A stretch of 64,000 nt of DNA from Xestospongia bergquistia (taxonomy: Eukaryota; Porifera; Demospongiae; Haplosclerida; Petrosiidae). Below, in pieces: positions 12,701 to 24,700 of the stretch; the first letter of the stretch is position 1; each line of letters opens with the position of its first letter. Both the position numbers and the translations under genes were made by a program. The stretch is taken from positions 20,736,446-20,800,445 of the forward strand of contig OZ014411.1 in NCBI GenBank assembly GCA_963965975.1, read 5' to 3'. Under the pieces are notes generated by a model. That model did not search any database, had not been told where the DNA came from, and worked only from the letters and a program-made list of their open reading frames with translations.

Positions 12701-15700
12701 TGTTTTGATTTTAACACAGAAAGGAGCCAATTTAGACCTTGTCAATGAAGTAAGTGTTCATGTGCATATGTTATATGAGAAAAGCTGTAAAAGTGAAGAT
12801 AAAATGTAATATTCCTTTTCTCTAAGGACAACTATTAGTTATTTTGCTAATACAATATTAATAATTAATTAGTTCAATAACTAATATACTATTACTTATT
12901 GAACTAATATAAGAAAGGTTGTATAAACATCAGTTTTTAATGAATATTTCAATACTTAGTTCAGGTGCTTACACCAAAACACAGCAAAGGATATGAATTG
13001 AAGCATCTTTTGTTTAGCTTTGAGTATTAAAGTATTTGAACATTAGTATTATTACAGCACCAATATATTTCTCAACTATAACTGGTATACTTCTTGCTAT
13101 CATTAACAAGTCCATATTTTATTTATTATACCATATCTTTCCTTACTTGTTTTCATTTAACTTTGTTTCTTGTTTCCACCATTTGCACCGATAAAGACAT
13201 ATGAATAAATATTGACAATTTGACTTACTTTAGTCAGACAGAAAATAACACATAGAGAATGGCATGATGTTCTTTCTTTACTTTTTTATTTGTTTAAAAC
13301 ATGATAACTATAAAAGTAAGATACTTTTACAGATTAAAATTTACAGAAGGACATTGATTATGAACATATTTCAACTAATTTGTAATTCAAATAATAATAA
13401 CAAAGCAAGTAAACGAAATTTTTCAAAAGTTTCATTTAATGTAGTTATGATGGACAACAAGCCAAAAGTAGGAATAGCAATATGGACATTCCTATGTCAT
13501 AGCCACATAAACGTACATGAACACAAATTTATGAAATTCTTTTTTTCTATGCTGAACATTTGTTACTTGACTTCTTATGAGGTGTTTTCTACAAAATTCT
13601 ATGACAACTGTTATGACAAAAGATGATTGTTCCCTTGATATCATGGCTAATATATAAGGATGTCCATACTGTCATTACTACTTTTGGATTTTTGTGATGT
13701 TTGTATAGCCATCTCTCCATTTAATCATTTTTTCTGAATTTTTTATTTATTTTATTGTAATATAAATGTTAACTAGTGATTACTTCATGTAATTAAATTA
13801 TTTATTATATGATGAGAGAAATTCAAAACATGCTTATTTTTTGGAACAGAACTAATATTCTTCTTAATTAAGTTTGTAGGACAGTTTTTAATAGTCTATG
13901 TTAAAAGATATAAAGAAGCTAAAGTAGTTTATTTCTCTGCTATATTTGGTAAAAATGAACTCAGTCTTTCAATAATCACCATTTTACACACATCAGACAA
14001 GTGATAGCACTGCTTATATAAGAATGGTGCAATGTTTTTCTTCTCTTTTCATTTTAAACCACAATAACTATAAAACTAGACAGCTTTTTAAGATTTTTAT
14101 TTTTGATAGAAAGTTATGTTTTAACTTAAATGAGATCTATTTTAAGTGCTTTGACAATAAAAATGTGAATTTCACAAAACTTGCAAGTAGCCTTAAAATA
14201 GATCAGACAATATTGAAATTCCTACATAAGCCACTGCATAAGGCCCTATATACATACATATATATATATGTTTAATGAGACTTTTCTGTGGTTGCTATGT
14301 AGGGATTTTTTGGTCTTGTTTCAGATGTTTATACCATCATTTTTACATCACAAAGTTTTTGAAAAACTTTTGTGTACTTGTACAGTTACAATCATCAATA
14401 ACTAGCAAGTATCTGAGATGAGTCTCATTGTCCAACACACAGTGAAGTGGTTTTACTACAGCTGTTTTTCAAACTTTCAATAAGATATAAATGAGATCAT
14501 TAATGATGGATAATGACCTTTTTAGATATATTTTTACAATCATTTTAAGTTTTATTAAATTTATTATGAATTATCTTTATTAGCACATAATTCATATCAT
14601 ATCAATTTTTATATGTACTAAAGACTTAAATGACAATAAATATAGCAAATTTATTGTTATAGTAGTTGTAGAATTTATTTAATTTTTGTTATGAGTATTA
14701 ATAAATCACCTATATACTTCTGTCATATACTCTAGTATGATTATGTCCTTGCCTCTGATGTCTTTTTCATACTATTTATCAACTGAATTAAATTAATGAA
14801 TGACATTATAACTAAGTTTTATTATCACATATATTTTGATTTCTTTGTTTATGTAGGTTGGCAAAACTGTTCTCCATATAGCATGTTATAAAAGTGGTGA
14901 TGAGGTTGTTCAAGTCCTTCTAGATGCTGGTGTGAAAGTGAATGTTCCAGACAAGGTCAGTGTCATCTTAGTATATATAATATAATCATTATCTGTCTAC
15001 TATATACTTACTATATACACATAACATATTAAACATATGTTATAGACATTGTATGTTAATGGATGCAAATTAATGATGCAAAGTCACATATTTATTCAAT
15101 AAATATGAGAGTTTTGGTTCTACAATCCAAGTCATTTTTTATTTTGAGGTATTTTGAAGATACTCTTGTCTGTTGACTTAGGGAGCTTAGATATTCTCAG
15201 CATCTTGTATATATTCAAAGGGAATTGACTTGGTAATTTGAATTGACTGTTGTATTCCAGTTAAACAAGTGACAAGTCAGAATAGATCTTTAAAGTAACT
15301 ATTTTTCTTTAAGTGCTTTGGATGTGTTTAGTTAAAGCATTAACTATGGTTCTCTATTCAATCCAGGCTTAGCAAAACCTCTTTTGAAACAGGCTTTCCT
15401 ATGTTAGCTGTCTTTATGCACATACAGCTCTTATCCAATTAACTTTGAAAAGTAAGATAAAAACTATGTCAAGAGGCTGAGTGACATGTGATGAATGGAA
15501 TGGAAGACAAGAAAGAATAATTTCTTTTTGCTTACAGAATTAGAGATTTCCAAATCAATATGACTAGAGTGGCTATTGAGCAGCAAACATACTGGTCTCT
15601 CTCTCCCAATGTGTTTGCTAGAAGGTTTTTATCCAAAGAATAGTTGGGTGTTAATCCAACCATTTGATGAACATTTAAGTACACAATTTTAACTTTACCA

Positions 15701-18700
15701 GACTCTGTTCAAAGGTAAAAAACACTCATCACAATTTCAAATGCATCTTGGGTCATCATCAAGACGTTAAAATAGTATAATTGTTCAAAGTCATTGTACC
15801 ATAGTAGGATCCTTTCTTCATTACATGTCCAAGCTTGATAAAAGTTGTAGCTTGTTAAAAAAGCATACGACCAATCTATTCTGTGTCTATTTTCTATAAA
15901 TGGAATTGCTCTTCTCTCTTTATTAAGACTTTTCTTTATAGTTATACAGATGTTGTCTTTTTTGACAATACCTTATTTAAGATGTATCAGTAGTCCACTT
16001 TAGTTAGCATTATTCTTCAACAGGAGTAAATACAGACTGAAAACCTTGTCTTCTCCTGTATTGCACAGAGTACTTGTCATATTGGACTTCTGGCTGGTGA
16101 CAGGATCATTTTAACTGTTTATGTTCATTTAAGTATTTTTTCCTCCCACTGGGATGGCTTTAAAACTACTATCTAAATGTTTGTTAATACAATAATGAAG
16201 TAAATGTGATTACACAAAATATAGTGTGTGCATACAACTCACTATACATAACAAAATAAATTGATCCAGATAATTTCCATAAAAATATCCACCCTCTACA
16301 CTAACTGTACATTATGACATAACTATCTATATCTTTACTTTGTTTATCTAGAACTAATAATGCAAAAAACTACATCTTTTTATCATTTTATTGCATTATA
16401 CCAAATATCAAGCTTGAGTGTAGAATGTAGCACAAAAATTTCCTTTTAAATACCATTAAATTCTTAACATACAATTGAAAATGACACAGAATTAATACAC
16501 ATACATACCAGTGTGAAACAAGCACTAGCAAATAAATACAGACTGCAGAAGCAAGAGAAAGTGTTACATTATACACAACAACTCTAATCATGTATCTATT
16601 TATCTTCTGTTATGTAAATACTTATTGATGGAATTGTCACTATACCTGTAACCATGGCAATTGAGCTGCATCATTGAATCCACTAGTCACATTATTTTGT
16701 CTAGAAATAATATTTCTATGGAAATTACAAGAAATTAGGTCAGATCACTCCTATATCAATGTTTATCATTATCCTTGAAGTAAATAATACCACCATTCTT
16801 TCCAACCCAACTCTGGTTATTGCCCCCTACCCACCAGTTCTACTAGCACCTATATATGAGTTACTGTCATTCCTGAGTTGGATTATGCCTGATTTTCCCT
16901 GGTGTGCAGGAGACTGATTTAGTCCAAACTCACCATATGCACATGCATAACAACAAAGATAATAACAATAGGAAAAAATACAAAATAGACAATAGACAAT
17001 TAACAACATTAAGTATAACCTGTAATACCGTATATATATACTTAATGTCTGAATAAGGCCACCTATTGAACCTGACCTTCAGAGGCTACACCAGAAGTTT
17101 GGAGTAATGAGACAATGCTGCTCCAGGCAGTTTAAAGTAGTACATATATGTCTCACTATTCCAACAACCCAACTTTTTGAATGTAGAGTCCTTAATGTCA
17201 CAGATTGTAGCTGTTGATGCTGCCTCTATATGAAAGCTATGTCCAGCATACTTAACTGGTGGTACTCCTGCCATAAGAAGAACTGATCTAATCTCTCCAA
17301 TAACCACTGTTTTGTCATCAGTCTTCCATTTTAAAGATTGAAGAGCAGACCTGTTCTTCTCTTAATCCTGGCCTACAACATAGTTCCTGAGAGCATCAAC
17401 AGGAAAAGGAGGCAAGTTGTGTTTCCATTGAATATATTTGCTTCATGACTGAAAGGATCTGTTTTAGATGTCTTCAGCCATAATCTTAACATGGAATACC
17501 TTAAATTACTGTCAACTACTAAGACAGTTAGACAGAGGTAGGACAAAGAATTAAAAGCTGTTGAGTTTAGTGGGAACTACTTTTTAAGAACCCAATGTAA
17601 CATGTTGCCCACTTTCTTATATTTTGAATGTGAGTTGTGGGATATCTAGGGCACACTGCATTTAGTGCAATCTTTCTTGTGTTTGCTTTATACCTCTTAG
17701 AACTTATTCTAGTTAGACAATGTGTCTCTAAATGGATTCTGTCTTCCCCAATATCTGTAAATGATGCAAAGCTGATTTTATGGACAAATATGAGAATTAC
17801 CAACACAGTGTGTTTTCAGTTAATGTGAGACAACTAGATTATTACTAAAGCAGAATCTTCTAAATTTATTTTGGTTTAACTTCAAGGATCATCAGAAAGT
17901 AGATTCAACAAGACCTTATGTACAGAACCGGAGAACAAAAGTTTCCACTTCGATCTAGTCTCTACACTCAAGTGTCTGATGACAGATAAAGTAACTTGTG
18001 GTTGATTTGTGCTACAACTAAGGCACCCTGAAAGGAGGATATAAATCCAAATGATCCTGTTTTACAAGAATGGATCTCTGATAATTTGATTGGTGCCTTG
18101 TATGTGGGAAGCCCTATAGCTAAGTCCAAACTATGTTAATATAAAGTGAGCATTCTCACCTGATGTATCATATGTATGTACTTGCTAGTGTTAGAGTACA
18201 CTGCGGCTATAGCTCACTCTGTGTCACACTGAAACAGCACAACTCATCTGATCCATTTACTTTCCCATTTAGCTGCTGCCAGAATCATTGCCATTACCTT
18301 TTTCACAGCTATGACAGCTCTGACCAACTTTCCGGTCACTTCTCCTAGTATGAGAGTGCAACTCCATAACCTAGATTTCCAGACAATTCAGTACTGAACT
18401 GTCTCACACTCAGGCTGAGGTAATCCAGCATGGATATCATGCCAATACCATCCCCCCTTGCTATAAAGAGGAACCACCACATCAAGTGAGATCTGCCTTA
18501 AAATCTATTTTGAGCTATATTTTGTAGTGTAACTCTTACAACTGTAAACAAATTAATATGTGTCTCAAATATGCAAACAGGTTTGAAAATTCATCACTAC
18601 AAATACTAATAGAATTGAGGAGCAAATATACTGGTCTCTCTTTCTTAATGACAACAATTGTTACTATCTGCTGCTTCTAACTGAATAAGAAGCATAGCAT

Positions 18701-21700
18701 ATATAACATCATATATCTTATATTATATGTTATATAGCATATATCTACATAACATCATATATATAATATATATATAACATCTATATAACATCTATATATA
18801 TAACTATCTGGTACTTCTAAATTGAACAAGAAGCATGACTGTCTTGACATCTATAGGGCTAAGACTTTGCCAGACTCTGTCCAAAGGTGAAAAACACTCA
18901 TTACAATTTCAAATGCATCTTGGGTCATCATCAAGATGTTGAATAGTATAACTGTTCAAAGTCAGTGTACCATAGTTGGATGCTTTCTTCAATACATGTC
19001 CAAGCTTGATAAAATTTCACAGTAAGTTGCAGCTTGTTAAAAAGCATACAACTGATCTTTTCTGTATCTTTTTTCTACAAATGGAATTACTCTCTTCTGT
19101 TTATTAAGACTCTTCTTCACAGTTATACAGATGTTGTCTTTTTTGATCATACCCTATTTAAGATGTATCAGTAGTCCACTTTAGTTAGCATTATTTTTCA
19201 ACACGAGTAAGTACAGGGTGAAAACCTTGTCTTCTCCTATATTGCACTTTTCCAGTTGCATAGTCACAGAATACTTGCCATATTTCATTAGTGACAGGAT
19301 CATTTTAACTGTTTATGTTCATTTAAGCATTTTCCCCCCCACTGGGATGGCTTAAAACTACTATTTAAATGTTTGTTAATACAATAATGAAGTAAATGTG
19401 ATTACACAAAATATAGTATGTACATACAACTCACTATACATAACAAAATACATTGGTCCAGATAATTTCCATAATAGGCCAAATATCCACCCTCTACCCT
19501 AACTGTATATTATGACATAACTATCTATATCTTTCCTTTGTTTATCTAGAACTAATAATGCAAAAACTACATCTTTTTATCATTTTATTACATTATACCA
19601 AATTTCAAGCTTGAGTGTAGAATGTAGCACAAAAAATTCCCTTTAAAAGCTTTAAAGTCTTAACATACAATTGAAAATGACACAGAATTAATACACATAC
19701 ATACCAGTGTGAAACAAGCACTAGCAAATAAATACAGACTGCAGAAGCAAGAGAAAGTGTTACAGTATACACTACAACATGCTTAACACTAATACTATCT
19801 ATTTATCTCCTGTTATGTAAATATTTGTCCATGTATGGATATAATTGTTCAGTGTCACTCATTGTTAATTATAAACTAACCAATTGTACATATTCTGATC
19901 ATATAAGAGGTTGTTTTTTAACATGTGTGGGATATCTTCTTCAGATAATTTCATTGCTTGTCAAAACAGGATCAACAGATAAAAGGATGAGTCCATTCAC
20001 AATATATTACAACCACATATTTCTTGTTTCAAATTCTTGTTATCATTGTTTTTATATCTCACAGAATGAAATAGCATTAGATCAAATTTGGTAGACCTTT
20101 TGCTCTTATGTTGCTGAATGAATACACTATTACCAACTTTAATATCTGAACTTTTAGCATTTGACTTCAAAGAAATCAGATATTTTTTCAATTTCTCCCT
20201 TCAGCATGTGAAAACTTAATTATTTTGGGGACAAATTTCATAAAGTTTTTAGCTTCTGAATTTACTTGATGGTAGAGCCATTATCAACAAAATCATAACA
20301 TACTCTAGAGGAGAGACCTGTAATATGTCTGGGTGATTCTCAGGTTTATTGGTCTGATATGGGATGCACTTGTAAATCATTTGTTTGACTTCATTGATTC
20401 TCAGAAATCACATATCTCTTAATACCCAATTGGTTTCTCTAGTTCTTGATGACCTTATGAGCTAGTAAGATGGCTGTTTGATGTAGAGATGATGGTATCT
20501 CAATAGAGTTCTCACAAAGAATAGTAAGTAATAATTGAGTCATTGTTTACTGTCTATTGGTCTTTGGTTCTATCAAAAGCTGTAGACTGTCCAATCAACT
20601 TCTTCAAATTAACATCCAACTTCTCTTCTGTTCATGGGTTCCAAATGATTAGAGTGGATTATTTCTGTGAGACATTGCAACACATATTTCATTAGTTGGG
20701 TTTCTTTGTTTTGGTCAAAGGTTGTGTCTTGATCTTCTTGAAAGAATCATTGTGCTGCTATCTCCATTGGAACTGAGCATTTTTCTTGGTTAGTTCTCTA
20801 AGTGGCTGGTACACTTCACTAAAATTTAGTTTACACAATACATTATCCTTCACAAAAGAGATCTAACCCAAGCAATTATAGTTTGTGCATTCCCTTGTAG
20901 ATTATTTCAATTTTCTTTGGATCTGCAGAAATTCCTGAACACAAAACCAAAAATGTAACTGTTAAATTTGCAGTTGTTTTTGTTCATAGTTAGATAGTTT
21001 TACACAATGACTTCATTCTCCTCTGAAAACAGTTTTAAAAAGGACTAACAAATAATTTTAGTGGCTGTGTATAATCTAAATTTTTGGATGATTAGTACCA
21101 CAAGTGTTTGTCTGTATTAACTTGAAACCATTTTTGGTTCCATGCTGTTGCCTTGAAAGACTTCAGGAAGTTGATGTGTACCTGTGACTCCATTTCACCA
21201 ATTTCATTCCATTTCAAAATGTTACTTTTGATATGAAAGAACCATTGACATTATTTGTGTCCAGTTTCACTCAGAGTAAAGTTCTTTCCAACTTTCATCA
21301 TCAATCTTATCCTTTTTAGTTAGAGGCTCTCCTGTACCCTCTCTGTTATTGCTAATTCCTCATCTATTTTAACCTTTAATAAAATGAGCTTTCAGATTGA
21401 ATAAAAATTGAAATAGTGCTAAAATTCAGAAGAAGCATAAACTCCAAACCTTTTATAACTTTATATGGTCTTTGCTGTCTATGAACAACATTAGGCTTGA
21501 CTAGTTTGTTGGTATAATTGCAAACCTTGTGTCTTGTAATACAACCATAAGCACATGGTGCACAGAAAAGCCTTTAATGTGGTGCTATGGTACTAGGTGA
21601 AGCTTCAGGAGAGACTATTTTTTGGCCAATAGTTTAGCTTAAAAACATTTGACAGGGAGGTATCCAATACTTTAGCCTTTGATTTTTATATATATGTTTT

Positions 21701-24700
21701 GTTTATTTGTTTTGTTTTGACTCATCATATCTTTGTCACAATTATCATTTAGTATGGACGTACAGCACTTCATGCAGCTTATTGGAGAAAATGTGATGTC
21801 ATAATAAAGATGTTAGTTAATGCTAATGCCAACAATTTAGAAGCTGTACAGTCTGTAAGTCATATGTTATAAGTTTGTGCATAATATGTATGTATTATGT
21901 AACAAATCTCTCTTTAACTTGCTCTGTATTTGTAGTGCTTGTTGTGATATACACTTTATGTAATTATAGCATTCACAATATATAAATATGTACATATATA
22001 TCCTATAAACCAAACAGATACAGCAATTGTTAGTCAATATTGTTTGAGTAGTAGTAAGAACATTTTGGTGAACAAACAGTTTTAGTGTAGTAAGGTAATA
22101 TCACATTTAGAAATTCATACATACTCTAAGTATAAGTGTTCTATGTGAGTGTATGTACATCTCACAATTCTGAAAGAGTATTCTGTTTGAATATTAAAAG
22201 GAAAAAATTTAACTTTCTATTTAGGACACTTTACTTTTAGAGTCTCTAAGAAAAGGAAATTTGAAAGGTACTAAGGATGCTTTGTCCAGGGGAGCTAATG
22301 TTAACATTGGAGACAAAGTATGCTGACTTATAATTGATAGTGTTAAGTATACATACACAACCATGAAGGTTATATGGCAGATACGTGTACTGTGATGTAA
22401 ACAAACCCAGGGGTCAACAGATCTAATGGTTGTTAATGTCACAGCAAAACACATGTGCAATATAATATGATCTAGGTTGGATTATAATGAGTTTGTGGCT
22501 TAAATAATTACCACGGTAGTTCAAAGTGATGTCACAGCCTTATATCTGATAAAGTGCTATGCTATATCTGATATAGTCATTTAATAAGTTGAAGCAGTCC
22601 CTTGACACTTTGAACTTCTTTGTGTCATAGCAACTTACAGAAAAACAACTTCTGCTACTTAGTGATAGTTACATTTTGACTTAAATGTAGTCATCATGTA
22701 AGCACATGACAGCCCAAGGATAACAATTTAATGGTAAATGAGTATTGACTGCGTCAGTGTTTTAATAAATTATTAATAAGTGATCTAACATTTGTTTAAT
22801 ACCGTGTTAGAGAGCTTTTCTCTCATAATTATTGTAGTTAGAAGGAATAATGTAATATTTTGTTTAAAATTTTTTATGTCATTTATATATACACTAACAA
22901 TCATTTGTTATTTGTGCTTTTACATTTACATAGAATGATCAAACTGCTTTGTACATAGCATCCAAGAATGGAAATAACGAATGTGTTGAGCTTCTTCTTA
23001 AAAACAGTGGTAACCCTGACATTGCTGATAAAGTAAGTTTTACATGTAGTTACAGTTTTACTTAAATGTGGTCATTATGTAAGCACACGACAGCCCATGG
23101 ATGGTAATTTAGACAATGATCATCTAATAATCTGTATCACCAATGTCTGACAATTCACTGCATTAAAAGTTTTTCCTATTAAAATGGCGTATACTCCATA
23201 ATGGCTCAAGAGTATTTGCTAAGAAATATTTATCAGAAACCATTTATGACTTCATGTAATGGCAGTTGAATATTGACCAAATGATTTGGCATCTAACAAC
23301 TGAGCAACATTGCACTACATTATAAAGTTATGAATGTAATGGTAGATGAATATTGACCACATCAATGTGTTCTAATGAATTATTAATAAGTGATCTAACA
23401 TTTGTTTAATCTGAAATAAATAGAATATCAATTACTACAATTTACCAGAAATTCATTTTACTTTTTAGTCTGGTAATACACCCCTTCATGTCGCTTGCAG
23501 GGCTTGTTATGGTGATGTTGTGAAATCTCTATTGTCGTCAGGAAAAGTTAATCCAATGGCTAAGAACCAAGATAATCAAATAGCAATGGAGCTTGTTTAT
23601 CATAACAACATAAATCGTTTTAGAATTTTAAAGATGTTTGAGCCATTTGAGCAATGTCGAAAAGACTTTCCTGTAGAATCCTATAGCAAAGTCTTTTTTT
23701 GTGGTAACACTGGTGCAGGTAAAAGTTCACTTGCAACAGTCATTATGGAACGAGCTAAGAATCCGCCTAACCACAAGTTTGATACATCTGATCCTATTCC
23801 AGTAGATTTACTTACTACTGGGATTAATGCACATAGCTTTTCAAGTCATGAAGTTGGAAACATTGTCCTTTATGATCTTGCAGGGCATAAGGAGTATTAC
23901 AGTAGTCATGCAGCAATTCTCGAAAATCTCATGCTAAGCACACCTGCTGTTTTTGCCATACTTTCTAAGATGACTGATGATCTCTGCGCAATTGAGTATG
24001 ATTTATATTACTGGTTTAATTTTATAAAGAATGCCAGTCTTCGTTTATCAAGCTCAAGGCCATCTCAAATACTTGTCATTGGAAGTCGACTCGATGAAAT
24101 GACTGATGGTTGTGAGGAAATTTCTAAAGTAGTTGCTGATGTTGCTGAAAAAGCTGATCATTCACAAAACTTTCGTGGGTTCTTACCTATGGAATGTCAT
24201 CGTCTTGGTGGAAAAGGTGTCAAGGAGTTTGTTGCTATGCTTTCTTCTAGCTGCAAAGCTGTACTTGATCGATCTGATAAAATTAGTTTCTACTGCCACG
24301 TTCAATTTTCATTCTTACAATTGCTTCAAAGCCAAGAGAATATTGTAGCTATTAGCTTGAAGATGCTATGTATCAAATTAAGAGAGCTTGATGACCCTTC
24401 ACTTCCTTCAGAAAAGTCGGTCTTATTGGAATTCCTAACAACTTTAAATGACAAAGGTCTCATCTTATTCCTTAAAAATGAGGATGATGCTCAAAGTTGG
24501 ATAGTTATTGACAGAGCTGCTCTTCTCAAGGAAGTCAATGGCATCCTTTTTGCTCCAAAGGAAATCAAAAATGCCCATCAAGATATTGCTAGTAATACTG
24601 GTATTGTGCCTACATCTGTTCTGGAAAAATTATTTCCAAAGCATGATATTTATATGTTAATTGGGTTCCTTAGAAGTCTTCAGTTCTGTCATGTTTTAGA

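Larger units (their letters stand above)
14956..21752 (+). other. 6.8-kb intron carrying retroelement fossils
   Basis: This intron between exons C and D is made largely of the DIRS-like and Gypsy fossils listed separately. The parts at 14,956-15,560 and 21,000-21,752 hold nothing I recognise. An AT-rich stretch with ATATATAACATC repeats lies at 18,700-18,800. Confidence 0.6.

Noticed and set aside
13264-13626. 120-residue plus-strand frame rich in Phe, Lys and Asn
   Set aside because: It lies inside an intron with homology to the post-B intron, has AT-driven composition and no recognisable domain.
14020-14275. 83-residue plus-strand frame (MVQCFSSLFILNHNN)
   Set aside because: It is intronic, ends in an AT microsatellite, and its text matches the post-B intron repeat.
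17637-17828. Plus-strand frame beginning MGYLGHTAFSAIF
   Set aside because: It is antisense to the DIRS-like fossil and has no own match.
18163-18348. Plus-strand frame beginning MYHMYVLASVRVHC
   Set aside because: The minus strand at this place carries an RNase H-like segment of the DIRS-like fossil, so the plus frame is a shadow.
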